DNA of 64,000 bases from Hysterangium stoloniferum (taxonomy: Eukaryota; Basidiomycota; Agaricomycetes; Hysterangiales; Hysterangiaceae), in assembly GCA_015178975.1 (NCBI GenBank), contig WHVD01000123.1, positions 124,001-188,000 on the forward strand, read 5' to 3'. The notes under the pieces were generated by a model. It was not told the origin of the DNA. It made no database searches and saw nothing but the letters and a program-made list of their open reading frames with translations. The position numbers and the translations under genes were made by a program. Numbering within the stretch: position 1 is the stretch's first letter; every line of letters begins with the position of its first letter. Below are positions 10,520-22,713 of the stretch, one piece after another.

Positions 10520-11722
10520 TGAAGGCACATGGTTGCCCTGAAAAAGGTCTTACACCATCGATTGGAACCACTTTCTAACTATTTCTCTTCGATGATGCCG
10601 ACACATCTCAACCAAACCAGGACTGCAGCCGGGGTTGCAGATGTTATAAATCTATATGGTTTGAATCTATGTAAGAACTATATAGTCACTTTTCATTATC
10701 GCCGCGAGTTCCTCAGTTGTCCCCATAAATGTGTTGAATACATTTGCACTAGCCGTGATTAGACTAACATCCGCATTTTAAAGTAAGATCTCACCGGGTC
10801 TGAAAAAGGTCTCCCCCACCCCCAATTCGATGCATGTCTCGTTCAGGCTCATCATGCCTTCAGGGTAATGTTCAATCGACAAGATCCATAATCTTCCCAC
10901 CAAGGGCTTCCACACCGTGCGAGTCAATGTGCTGGGCGAATTCCTTAAAATAATTCTCTTCCATTGAAAACTTGAGAATAAAGCTGCCATAGGCCGAGCA
11001 AATATAAGAGCGCATACAGTCACCTTTCGTCGCCACGGTGCGCTCTGCATGTTGCACCCGTTGATGCCATACATGCATTGAATACACTCGGGGCCACCAC
11101 CAGCGGCTAGACTGATATCCTGTAAGGGAGTGAGACTCCCTACACTGTGATTTGGTAATATTGAGTCTCCATTGTTACCCACTCCATTGTAGTCCACATC
11201 CTATTGTAGTCCACATCCTATTGTGCTTACATCCTATTGTTCTCCATTAGTATATATTATGTACATGTGGATTTCAATACAGTAGTGGTTTATTCCCCAT
11301 CACTCATTCTAGTGTCTGTCTGCACCTGCAGCAGATACTAGTCTTACAATCCTATTTATCAATGACAATCATTTCAAACAGGACGCGAACTTGAGAGTTG
11401 TATGAAGCTACATAATTTGATACAATTTAGAAGCGAAGATCGGCACTTGTAATAGTCGCTGCGAGATTCTCTACACTGGTATTGAATATACTCCAATGAC
11501 TACTCGCTAAAATCACATCGCATATACTAGCAGTAACAATGTCAATCGAATACCACTACGGCGTCTCAAAGAAGGCGGTCCCCCCATTCTTCTCGTGTCT
11601 TTTGTTTGGGAGAACAGGAAGCCGGGGCCGAACCAATGGAAAACACCATGATCAAGACACCGACATGTCTTCACATGTCGTGAGCTTTCACCTTGTTTAA
11701 GAGAAATGTAGCTCGTGGTCAT
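10520..11722 (-). pseudogene. Block B copy 3, interrupted by a solo LTR
   Basis: Full-length B between the A copy 1 stop and the next L block. Its head at 11722 keeps 69 open codons (MTTSY start, C-x-CLDHG, GFLFSQTKD). Further on, two minus frames stay open: 11197-10778 (139 codons) and 11087-10872 (71 codons, DCMRSYIC, FKEFAQHIDSHGVEALGGK). Since both are open and near-identical in other copies, the true coding frame, if any, is unresolved. A 228-bp LTR splits it at 11121-11348. Function unknown. Confidence 0.4.
11121..11348. mobile_element. Solo LTR, 228 bp
   Basis: Begins TGTAAG and ends CTTACA, the expected inverted TG...CA termini. It is flanked by 4-nt direct repeats ATCC (11117-11120 and 11349-11352). 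Every other B copy has the uninterrupted sequence at this point (44520, 57940). Inside is a tandem TATTGTAGTCCACATCC repeat and a TATATATTATGTAC TATA-like stretch. There is no internal coding region, so it is read as a solo LTR left after recombination. Superfamily not determined. Confidence 0.75.
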
Positions 11723-13440
11723 GCCAGGCGTAATCCCATATTAACTAAGAGCTGAAGAACACCCACGACCCGACACGTGGAGCAGTCATTCCCCGAGAAT
11801 TTCTGGTTTGCTGTCTGTTTCAATGTTTCAGTCGTTAGCGTCATACTACGTCACGACAATTTATTTCACTCCCTATCCCAACAGTTCCCTGCTGCTCCCA
11901 TTTCAGTTCACTGGAGTTCATTCCACTAATTGTCATGGTTGAATTATGTCATCACGAGTAGTAGCGAAAAGGTCATTTCATTCAATGTAACATTACAGAA
12001 CTATTCGACTAGATCCAAGGGCCTCTTGAACGTTGATTGTCGTCCCCTGTTCCTCCTTATGCGTTAGTCGCCACACTTTTCACTGGTGTCGACACCGCTG
12101 ACGAATTCGAATTACGTCTTCGTTTTCCGGAAAATACCCGGAACCTAATTACGTGGCTTCCGGACTGTTTTATCAACACAATGCTAGCGAGTTCGTCGCC
12201 ATAAAGGTGCTCACCAATGAGACACAGCTAGATGTCAGCTTTGACATTCGCAAGGATGTACAGTGCCTCACAATCCTTAATCTACCCCTTGCCATCGTCA
12301 CATCTAATAGCTACAGCAATGGATGAATAGTATGAGCCTGGGGCGTCGCGGCGAACAGTTCACTGAGCAAGACAGAGAATAAAATATATTCACGTTCGAC
12401 GATCAGCCACCTCGTGAAAAATTGCCCTGAACTCCTCTTGGATATTGCAGCGGACGGGTCAACTATCGTCATCTTTCTTGATTTTCTCAGACCTTTCGGA
12501 AGATGCAAGCCCCTTGATATGGCAAGGTCACACGAGGAATACAGTCCTCATTGGGGGGATAAAAAATTGTTTAAACTAGAAATCGTGTGGTGGGATTATG
12601 ATAGAATTGAATACGGATGGCCATTATTCAAGCAACAGCCGGCTTGAGTTCAATTCTCTCTGCACGACTGTTGACAAACTGGATGTTTCACTGCCAAATA
12701 GAGACAAATTACCATGAACCTTCGAGTAGGGTTGGGATGCCAGGGAGTCCACGAACGCCACATCCTGCTTCACCTCGTATCTCGGTCATACCGTGGACTG
12801 GGGAATGGTCTCACGGTATTTTTGGTTGACGGGTTTTTGATTTAGAATTAAACTCTGGCAAGACTAGGCAGACTAATTCGACAGAGCGTTGATTGAATGA
12901 GGTAGGGATAGCTCAGCGTCAATCATTGAATATACTCGAAATCCTCACGTCTTCGTAGAACCACGAAATTCCGGAGGGAGTGTCGACGATTTTATGCCTG
13001 TTCCGCTGGTATTCACTCTATATACAGCGGGGGGATCAAATTGGCAAGCTATTGACATCTTTGGGTTTCACCTTCATATGATGCCCCGGTCTCGATCGGT
13101 CAGATAGAGGTAATAGGTCAACTGCAATGAGGTCGTTATTTTATAATATTGCCGCCAAGCCACCACTAAACACCAACTTTGATGATGTCGCATCGACATT
13201 TATCATGCAAATCGCCCGAAATCTATCAACATTTGATGGTCAAGATACTTTACTCATTGGTAGGTTTGCGTATATAATGGAAACCATCTCCCATGTCCGT
13301 GAGGAGTGTGGAAGTGACTTTGATCAGAGGTTACTTGTTACAACAGTGCATCGCGCCATCACACCTCATCCTGTTGCCTGCTTATGAAAACCATTATAAC
13401 CAGAATAGCCAGTAAAGAGGTTGAGTTAACCAAGATCCAT
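11700..13440 (+). pseudogene. Degenerate L-G unit
   Basis: Plus-strand L leader (11717 on), then VATP..GV / LTNSNYVFVF and AKET-like parts. A G block follows: 12617-12829 with SVIPWTGEWSHGIFG, and 13127-13387 with MRSLFYNIAAKPPLNTNFDDVASTF (paralogue of A exon 3, NVLVKSPLHTNFDEVASTF). Frames change between the pieces and stops are frequent. It breaks off at about 13440 where an unrelated segment begins. Confidence 0.5.
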
Positions 13441-13740
13441 TCAGTCATTATCCCGTGTCGCCGACCCTATTGTCCGAATCATCCCTTGATTCTTCGGACC
13501 GGTTATTAGAGGATTTTATCGATACGTCGTACCACAAACGAGGTGGAGATGATTCGATAAATTTCTGGAGTGAGTCATTTAAATCTTGCATTGTCTATAC
13601 CTATATCAAGGTGTGTAACTAGGCCACTTGACCTTTTGTGGAACAGAGTCAGCAGGGACACTTTTAAACGTTCCCTACTCCAATATCGTTGAGCTATTAC
13701 ACTATGGTTCTCAGAATTTTGGTAAGCACCGCAATTGAGT
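13441..13740 (+). repeat. Segment S, shared with 42205-42500
   Basis: About 300 bp with close identity to 42205-42500, including TTCTTCGGACCGGTTA, CGTCGTACCACAAACGAGG and TGTGTAACTAGGCCACTTG. It is absent from the other units, where the L leader occupies this position. In both places it is followed by the same L-tail/D sequence. No ORF of note. Origin unknown; it may be a relic insertion or the end of a diverged leader. Confidence 0.5.
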
Positions 13741-14680
13741 GCGTTCGGTTGACTGGATTTCATTCCAATTGTCATGTTTGAATTATTTCAGTTAGAGGAG
13801 TAACGAAACAATCATTTGATTCAATTTAATATTAAGGAACTCTTCTACAAGATACGTCGGACTCTTGAACGTTAATTGTCGTCACCTGTTCCTTCCTATG
13901 CGTAGTCGCCACACCTTTCACTGATGTGTCGGTAGCATTGACGAATTCGACTTACTTCTCCATTTTCTGGGAAAAAAACCGCGGAACATAGCTATGAGGG
14001 TTCCAGGCCGTGTTATCAAAAATAATACTGGTGAGTTAGTCACCGCAATCATGCTAGCCAAGGAGAAACCGCCAGATGTCGGCTTTAACATTGGCGAGGA
14101 CTCACAGTACTTCAAAATCCTCAATATACCTTGCCATCGTCTCATCACATCGAACAGAGTTGCTGCATTATGCGCCGAAGAAATAATCGGGTTACTCTGA
14201 TCCGGGCTCGCGTGTCCCACGGTGCGCAGCTTCAATACCATCGCCATTCTTGTTTCTCTCCTTGTACATTGAGACGTTATCCACGGCTCAATCAACGAAG
14301 CATCCATAATCGACTATGAAAGTCTAGTGCTCACTGTCAATGCCTCTTGATGCATCGTCGCCGCACCTCAACCTCTCTCTTCACATTTCAACCAGACCGG
14401 CAGGATCATAGTCCTATTGATCTTTCCCTAACTCACTTTGTAACCGTATTTTCAAGCCACATAGTAAATTTAAGAGCGCATACAGCCACTTTTTCACTCC
14501 CAGCATCCTCTACAGCTCTTTCTCACACATATATTGAATATATTAAGTGCTAGTCGTGGCTAGAACCACATCCAATTCATTAATGACCATCCCATCATAT
14601 GGAATACCGCTACCAAATCTCGAAGAAGCCCCGCCACCTCAGTTCCCACGTCACTTACCTAGGCTCACACGAAGAAGGAA
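13741..14680 (+). pseudogene. Degenerate D block
   Basis: Open stretch 13994-14200 contains MLAKEKPPDVGFNIGEDSQY and ends CAEEIIG, then frame-shifted GLACPTVRSFNTIAILVSLL. This parallels gene A exon 5 (AEVIIAVTLKMIAGSSEPESACTTVRSLDTISILVSLL), so D is a diverged copy of that exon plus upstream sequence. It carries the AGAGCGCATACAGCCAC motif at 14472. It ends at about 14680, where it is joined to an L block on the opposite strand. Confidence 0.5.
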
Positions 14681-15011
14681 CAGGGGTCGACAACTAACGT
14701 TCAAGGCACACGGATCTAGTCAAATGGTTCATTAATATTAGATTGAATCAAATAAATTTCTCCCTACTATTCGCGATGAAATAATTCAAACATACCAATT
14801 GGTGGAATGAACGCCAGTCAACTGGCATGGAAGCAGCAGGGAACTGTCGGGATGGGGAGTAAATAAATCGTCGTGGCGTGTAGTTTGACGCTAACGAGTG
14901 AAATATTGAAACAGGCCATAAATCAGAAAATCTCGGGGAATGACTGCTCCACGCGGCGGGTCGTGGGTGTTCTTCAGCTCGTTGATATGGGATTCCGACT
15001 GACATGACCAC
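14681..15011 (-). pseudogene. L block, truncated, 87 open codons
   Basis: Minus-strand leader with an open frame 15011-14748 (GIPYQ, EEHPRPAAWSSHSPRF, LASNYTPRRF, DWRSFHQL). Nearly the same frame is open at 25901-25635 (-) and, shorter, at 44854-45078 (+). Its 3' continuation is lost at an inverted junction near 14680 with the D block. The first codons overlap the head of B on the plus strand. Unknown function. Confidence 0.4.
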
Positions 15012-15990
15012 GAGCTACCTTTCTCTTATACAAGGTGAAAGCTCACAACATGTGAAGAAATGTCGGTGTCTTGATCATGGTGTTGTCGATTGGTTTGGCC
15101 CGGGCTTCCTGTTCTCCCAAACAAAGGACACCAGAAGAGTGGTGGGACCGCCTTCTTTGAGACCCCGTCATGGCATTCCATTCACATTGTTACTGCTAGT
15201 ATATGCGATGTGATTTCAGAGAGTAGTCATTGGAGTATATTCAACACCAGTGTAGAGAACCTCGCGGCGACTATTACAAGTAACTATCTTCGCTTTAAAA
15301 TTGTTTCAAATTATGTACCTTCATATAACTCTCAAGTTGGCATCCTGTTTGAAATGGTTGTCATTGATAAATAGGATATCAGTCTAGCCGCTGGTGGTGG
15401 CCGCGAGTGTATTCAATGCATGTATGGCATCAACGCGTGCATCATGCAGAGCGCGCTGCGGCGGCGAAACGTGACTGTATGCGCTCTTATATTTTCTCGG
15501 CCTATGGCAGATTTATCATCAAGTTTTCAATGCAAGAAAATTAGTTTAAGGAATTTGCCCAGCACATTGTGGAGGCCCTTGGTGGGAAGATTATGGATCT
15601 TGTCGATTGAACATTACTCTGAAGGTCTGATGAGCCTGAACGAGACATGCATCGAATTGGGGGTGGGGAGACCTTTTTCAGACCTCCAGTGATATCTTAA
15701 TTTAAAATGCGGATGTTAGTCTAGTCACGGCTAGTGGAAATGTATTCAACACATTTATGGGGACAACTGAGGAGCTCGCGGCGATAATGAAAAGTGACTA
15801 TATAGTTCTGACATAGATTCAAACTAAATAGATTTATAACATCTGCAACCCCGGCTGCAATCCTGGTTTGGTTGCGTTGTGTCGACATCATCAAAGAGAA
15901 ATGATTAGAAAGTGTGTCCAATCGATGGTGTGAGACCTTTGTCAGGGCAATTATGTGCCTTCAGCATTGATAGGGGGGTATAATTAGACC
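15004..15990 (+). pseudogene. Block B copy 4
   Basis: Head open from ATG 15004 for 69 codons (MTTSYLSLIQGES, CRCLDHGVVDW). Next an open piece with SIFNTSVENLAATITSNYLRF (to 15374), then 15420-15692 (MYGINACIMQSA). It lacks the stretch corresponding to TLTR in copies 6 and 12. Its tail runs into the 3' end of A copy 2 on the other strand. Confidence 0.4.
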
Positions 15991-16487
15991 GTGCTGACAC
16001 ACAAGTGGAAGGTGTGGCGACCACGCAAAGGAAGGAACGCGCGGTGGAATCTAATCTTTTAACCGAGTAATTGGAGAATTTGTCGTTGGTCGTGCCGCGC
16101 AAAATGTCACAATGTGGGTGCGTCATGGCAGGTCGTTTCTCCTTGACACTGAGATCTGCCGCATGTAACACAGATCACATGAAAATAGCATTATACTTTA
16201 CTCACCAACCCATCAACCCAGACCTCTATATGGTTTGCAGACAGCTGTATGTGCTGCTCATCATTGAGGCCCCGATAACATAAATCATGGCCTGGTTCGT
16301 TACAGCGCCATCATTGGTGAAGCTTCTCCCCAAATATCTCTCTCATCCCTTTAACGATCTCGTCCCATTTCTCTGAAGTCAATACACCCGGGGAAACTAA
16401 GGGTGGTAGCTCTTCAATGTCTTCAAGGTAGATCCCAGCCGTTGCCGAATCATCATTCCCCAGAGTCATCTCGTTGAAAGTAGACAT
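15905..16487 (-). pseudogene. Gene A copy 2, internally deleted
   Basis: Exon 1 starts at 16487 and is recognisable throughout (EELPPLVSPGVL, CNEPGHDLCYR, HIQLSANHIE). It has a TGA in place of the CGA codon before the WxCNEPGH motif (about 16310). Intron 1 keeps its GTGAGT donor. Just after the exon 2 start (CAAGGAGAAACG, about 16145) the sequence jumps to the middle of exon 5 (PHCDILRGTTNDK), so most of exon 2, exons 3-4 and half of exon 5 are gone. The usual TAG is changed to TAT and the frame runs on to IGHTF (15905). Confidence 0.7.
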
Positions 16488-19400
16488 TAGTGGGTAGCAG
16501 TCTCACCAACACTAGAAGGGGGTGCCTTGCTTTTGTGCTGCCACCAGTCGGAGAGTTAATTCCATGAAGGTACAGCGTTATGGCTGTAATTACACGGGAT
16601 ACACAGCATTTCATTCCTGCCTTCGTCCATGAGGTTCCCTCACCTTCCTTGAACCTTATAGGCTCCACCGTAATGAGGTCACTACTTCTTACACGTTCCA
16701 CTGAAGGCTCACACAGCATATAATAATGGTTCAGTCGATTGTCACATAGTATAGCATTTCTCAACGTCAGAGTTGAAAGCCAAACAGCTTTTCTGATATC
16801 GAGAAGTGACATTGCCATGTACCTTATAAATGCAGTCCAAAGCGATATCCTGTGGTTGCTGCCTTCAAGTTGCAGCCTCAGGCTTTGTCCAGAGAGATTG
16901 CACACTTCCCGTTTTTGATTTTGCACACTTTCACCGAGGAGAAACCCAGGGCCAGTGATGACCTAGTCCCATTAATGGTAAGCAACGTGATTTTGTCATT
17001 CGCCCTCGCCATATCCTTGTTGGTGATGAATCCATCCGGGTGTGCATTAACACATTCTAAATGTAATCTCGTCTCAGGCGACACTGACAGCTAGCCTTAT
17101 TATTATCTCTCTGTCTGAGTGGAATGTTTCGCCCCACGCTCACACGATTGATGCGTGGACATTGCTCCTCAAAGCGACGATGACAAGGTAGATCAAGCAT
17201 TGTGACCCACCCGTAGTTTGACCTATTTCAGCTCTTGCGGTGTGTAAAGATTCACCATGCTGGCTATGCTAATTTACATTCCCATTTTCTGCCATATTTC
17301 TACCCCCTTCGGTGCTTCCAATTCTACTGTGCCCTTGGAGCTCCACATAGGTCACCGTAGCAATCCCGCTTCGTTCCCACACGATAGCCATTCATCCCAG
17401 CCCTGGGTTTGTCACCACAATCGATCCATCATTTTCTCGTTTTCGCTAATTTGTCAATCAAGGAATGGACGAGGTATCCTGAGTCTTAACATACTTCCGA
17501 GCGGATAATTGGCTATTGTCGTCAAAGAATGGGCGGAACATGCGACGCTTGCCACGGCAATACATCATAGTGGCTCTCAGATAATCTCTCGTGCAGCAGG
17601 ATAACAAAGGATTATGTCTTGGGAATACCATTTGGATCACTCTTGACGACAATTAAACTTCGGTACGCTGGTGCCGGACCGAAAATGACAGCAATTCCTT
17701 TCAAAGACAGTGGAAATAGTCGAACCCAGTCTCAGAATGGGTCAGAAACACTCCAAGGATATTTGCTGCCGTGAGACGTATATATATATATAGTCTTACA
17801 ATATATTTAATTATTAGTCACAAAACACAAAGTCCTACAAAGCCAAAGGTATCATCGACACAATTCTCATCAGCAATGAATTTCAGAGTTGCAATGAGCA
17901 TAAGAAGTGATTGAATGAGCTTTTAACCCGACTCAAATGATCAAAGTTTATGTAACTATTAATGCCGCCAAAGCGAGCTGAAAAACAAAGCAAACAGGAA
18001 AGATATTATCCTCTTCCTTGCTTGCTTTCAATATCCCAGTGAAAGGTGTGGCCACTGTGCAAAGGAAGGAACAAGGGGTAGAAACTAAATTCCCAAAACA
18101 TTCAAGGTTGAACCGGTTCGTTGAGCTGCGCATTGTCCCTTAATGTGGAAGGACATAAACAAGAATGGTGAGGGGAGAGCTTGAGAGCTGTGGTACATGC
18201 AGATTCTAGGCCAGACTGTATTAGTTCAGTATAACCGCAATTATTCCGTTGAGAGCCAACACCCGTGGTCAACATGGTCTCCGAGTGATTTGTGTCAGAA
18301 ATGGACTGGGGAGGAGATCTCATGCACAAATGAAAGACAATACTGGAAGAGCCAAGATGGTGAATATAATGTATTATGGACTCCACAAGCAAGGAAACCA
18401 CCCAAGTTTATGTGAAGGGAGAGCAGAACCGTGTTATCATTGAAGAAGGTTAGCAAGGCGAAAAAATTCCACGACAGTGATTGCTATGTCGAAAATGAAT
18501 ATGACCCCCCAAGGATGTCATATTTATGTCTATTCCATCCACCACGATATTGAATGGGCTAAAGGCCCTTGTTTATTGCGAGGTTTTGGGCTATAAGATC
18601 GCTGACCCTGGATATTGAACATGGATTTTGAAGAGAAGATTCGCGTGAACAAGAGAAATGTTGTCATAGATCAGTGATTATTCCTACTGTTCTTTGTTAT
18701 TCTTCAATGGCTTCCTTCGTGTGAGCCTAGGTAAGTGACGTGGGAACTGAGGTGGCGGGGCTTCTTCGAGATTTGGTAGTGGTATTCCATATGATGGGAT
18801 GGTCATTAATGAATTGGATGTGGTTCTAGCCACGACTAGCACTTAATATATTCAATATATGTGTGAGAAAGAGCTGTAGAGGATGCTGGGAGTGAAAAAG
18901 TGGCTGTATGCGCTCTTAAATTTACTATGTGGCTTGAAAATACAGGTACGAAGCGAGTTAGGGAAAGATCAATAGGACTATGATCCTGTCGGTCTGGTCA
19001 AAATGTGAAGAGAGAGGGTTGAGGTGCGGCGACGATGCATCAAGAGGCATTGACAGTGAGCACTAGACCTTCATAGCCAATTATGGATGCTTCGTTGGTT
19101 GAGCCGTGGATAACGTCTCAATATACAAGGAAAGAAACAAGAATGGCGATGGTATTGAAGCTGCGCACCGTGGGACAAGCGAGACCGGATCAGAGTAACC
19201 CGATTATTTCTTCGGCGCATAATGCAGCAACTCTGTTCGATTTGATGAGACGATGGCAAGGTATATTGAGGATTTTGAAGTACTGAGAGTCCTCGCCAAT
19301 GTTAAAGGTGACATCTGGCGGTTTCTCCTTGGCTAGCATGATTGCGGTGACTAACTCACCAGTATTATTTTTGATAACACGGCCTGGAACCCTCATAGTT

Positions 19401-19830
19401 ATGTTCCGCGGTTTTCTTTCCAGAAAATCGAGATGTAAGTTGAATTTGTAAATGCTATCGACACATCAGTGAAAGGTATGGCGACTATGCATACGAAGGA
19501 ACAGGTGACGACCACTAACGTTCAAGAGTCCCACGTATCTAGTCGACGATTCCATTAATATTAGATTGAATCAAATCACTGTTTCGTTACTACTCCGTAT
19601 GAAATAATTCAAACGTTTGGTGGAATGAAATCCAGTCAACTGAAGTGGAAACAGTAGAGGAAATGTGGGGATAGTCGGTCAAATAAATTGTCGTGGCGTG
19701 TAGTGTGACGCCAGCGACTGGAAGATTGAAACACAACACAAAGGAGACCTCTCGTGGCTTGGCTTCTGCACCCGCGGGGTCGTCGTGGGTAGGCTTCAAC
19801 GCCGAGTTGATAAGTAATCCCGCCTGGCAT
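16488..19830 (-). pseudogene. L-D-E-M-H blocks upstream of A copy 2
   Basis: Read 5'-3' on the minus strand: L leader (19830-19590, EAYPRRPRGCRSQ), D block (19396-19071, MLAKEKPPDVTFNIGEDSQY, CAEEIIG), and E block (about 18660-17940) paralogous to A exons 4-5 (TSTWVVSLLVESIIHYIHHL, then LVSTPCSFLCTVATPFTGI). Next come an M-like piece (17652-17458, MMYCRGKRRMFRPFFDDNS) and H pieces (17084-16878 with ECVNAHPDGF; GINSPTGG near 16560). The same order recurs at 53650-57030 (+) and 31850-28741 (-). Stops and shifts abound. Confidence 0.5.
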
Positions 19831-20901
19831 GACGACGAGCTACTTTTCTCTTATCTGACGTGAAAGCTCACAACATGTGAAGACGTGGTCGGTGTCCTGA
19901 TCATGGCGTTGTCCATTGTTTTGGCCCGGCTTCCTGTTCTTCGAAGCAAATGACACGAGAATAACGGTGGGACCGCCTTCTCTAAGATGTCCTAGTGGTA
20001 TTCGATTGAAATTGTTATCGCTAGTACGTTCGGTGTGACTTTAGCGATGGATAGTCCTCGGAATATATTCAACACCAGTCTAAAGAACCTCGCAACGATC
20101 ATTACAAGTTCTTGTCTTCGTTTTTCAATTGTGTCAAATTATGTGACTTCATACAACTCTCAAGTCCGCGGTCTGTTTGAAATCACTGTCATTTATGAAT
20201 AGGATGTTAGTCTAGCCACGGGTGGTGCCCACAAGTGTATTCAACTCATTTTTGGTATCAACACGCGCAACGTGCAGAGATCGCGGCAATTGTGATAAGT
20301 GACTGTATGCGCTCTCATATTTTCTAGCTTTATTTTCAAGTTTTCAATGGAAAAGAATTAGTTTAAGGAATTCGCCGAACAAATTGCCTCGCACGGTGTG
20401 AAGGCGCTCGGTTTTAAGATCATGGATCTTGTTGATTGAACACTGGCCAAGATATAATGAGCCTGAACGAGACATGCATCAAAATGGCGATGGGGGAGGA
20501 CTTTTTCAGAGATTAAGTAATATCTTAAAACATGCCTTGTTCATGATTCGAATGTTAGTCTAACCACGGCTGGTGGCTCCAAATGTATTCAACACATGGA
20601 TGGGTGCAATTGCAGAGCTCACGGCGATAATACAAAGAGGCTATATGCGTTCTTACATAGACCCTGGAAACCCAATCATATAGCTTTATAAGATCTGCAA
20701 CCCCGGGTGCAAAGTGACTTGAATGAAGGGGGACGCTATTCGGCTCCTCCTGGTTTGATTGAGATGTGTCAGCATCATCGAAGCGAAATGATGAGCAAGG
20801 GTATCAATTTGATGGTGCAAAACCTTTCAGGGCAACCATGTTTTCCAACAGTGGGATGGAGTTCTAATTATACCCTACCAACACACGAGTGGAAGGAGTG
20901 A
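19828..20901 (+). pseudogene. Block B copy 5
   Basis: Head at ATGACGACGAGCTAC (19830). The middle keeps DCMRS-like and KIMDLVD-like codons in one frame. The tail is open 20707-20901 (SDLNEGGRYSAPPGLIEMCQ ... TLPTHEWKE) and ends in TGA 20899-20901. The gene A copy 3 stop position (TAG at 20866-20864, minus) lies inside this tail, so the two overlap tail-to-tail by 38 nt. Function unknown. Confidence 0.4.
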
Positions 20902-22713
20902 TCGACCACGCAAAGGAAGGAACGTGCAGTCAAATCTAATGCTCAAGCCTGTAACTAATGTATTGGTCGTTGGTCGAGCCGCGCATTACATCAAAATGTA
21001 GAAGGAGAGAAACGAGAATGTAGATGGCATCAAGGCTGCGCACTGTGGTACATGCGGATTCGGGCTCGGAGGATCCAGCTATCATCTTCAGAGTAACCGA
21101 TATGATTATCTCGACGCGATCCAAGAGCGGGTAATTTGGACTCGCTTCCATCAAAATCAGACTGGTAGGACAATTTCATGGGCGGATGTAAGACGGCGCT
21201 ACAAGGTAAAATAGTGTGAACGTACCTTACGACGGGCACAATGACCGAAGAAACCACATTCAGCTGATTGATGTGATCGGTGAGAAGCGTGCTGTGATCG
21301 AAGAAGGTTTGCAAGTAGTGAATAACTCCAATGCAGTGAAAGTGATGCCTCAGAATCAATATGATGTGTCAATGATGCTATATCCATGTTTATGTCGTCC
21401 ACTACATACTTCAATACAACCCCAGCAACATCTCGAAACCATGCATCTTCGTGGATTCAACACACGAGAAGCCGTATAGGATTTTGATAAAAGGGAGGTA
21501 GTTGCTAGTGACTTTGTCTGTTATGCTTTTGGTAATTTGGATGAAATAATGTGAAGTCGCGACGCACGGTTGTAACCACAATTCAATGTAACCTCTGATC
21601 GGAGAACTCCTTCTAATACAGATAGTTGACGCACGTGGCAGATCGCTTCCAAAATACTCGCAAGGCCGAAAATGGGTGAGAGATCATGATAACCGGCGAT
21701 TTGTATGATAAATGTTGATGCAACCTGATCAAAATTGATGTGAAGCGGTGACTTGACTAAAATGGTGTAAAGTGATGACGTAATCCCAGGTGACGGGTCT
21801 CTATCAAACCAACGAACGCCGGGACACCAAGTGAAGGCCGAGGCAAAAGATAGCATGCGTTGGCAAGTGCAACCTTTGGCTATGTCCATGAAGTGAAGAC
21901 TCCGAGAGGCTTTCTGAAAGCATCGCCGCTCGTCTCCGAATTTGCAGTGGATATGTGGGTCTACGAAGGCGTCGGTAGTTCGAGTGTATTCACCATTGTT
22001 GAGTTATCCCTACCTCATTAGATCAACACTCTCTTGAACCAGTCTTCCCAATCGTGGCAGGCTGAGATACTTGTGTAGAAACTTGCTAAAGGGGCCGTCG
22101 TCTTGAGACAATCGACTCATGATTTGGCCGTATATTGTCAGCTTTCCCATCAGCAAAGCTGTCTTGGCACTGTGAAGGGCTTTCACCCCAACCCTTTCCA
22201 AACCGACTCCGCAGTAATGCCCGGGGCCAATTTCAATACTCGAAGATGCTCCAACATACTGCGAGTCCATTCCCCAGTCCAGGGCATGACTGCAATATGG
22301 GCTGAGGTCGGGTGTCGTGTTGGTGGATATCCAAGACATATTAACAACATTCGATGGGTCATGGTAGGTCGTTTCCCCTTGACACTGAAATGTGCCCCAT
22401 GTGACACAGATCACATGGAAATAACATTATACTTTGCTCACCAACTCGTCAACCCAGACCTCTATATGGGTTGCAGACAGCTGTATGTGCTGCTCATTGG
22501 GGCCCGATAACATAAATCATGGCCTGGTTCGTTACAGCCCCATCGTTCTTGAAGGTTCTCCCTGAATATCTCTCTCATCTTCTTCTGAATGATCTGGTCC
22601 CGTTGCTCTGAACTCAATATATTTGGGAGAAGTAGTTCCTCAACGCCTTCAACGTAGGGCTCAGCCGTTGCCAAATCGCGATCTCTCAGAGTCATCCCGC
22701 TGACAGTAGACAT
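20864..22713 (-). pseudogene. Gene A copy 3, frameshifted
   Basis: All five exons are present in order. Exon 1 (22713-) is shifted after the LCYRAP motif by a small deletion in the codons for D-D-E. Exon 2 is open (22414-22010; DLSPYCSHALDWGM, YYCGVGLERVGVK). Exon 3 is open to CHVRQLSV, then shifted. Exon 4 is recognisable (LTDHINQ, about 21250). Exon 5 is open from 21154 but is stopped after YRLEH by a 1-2 nt loss. At least three lesions. It is closest to copies 5 and 11 (AVTLKMIAGSSEPESACTTV). Confidence 0.75.
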
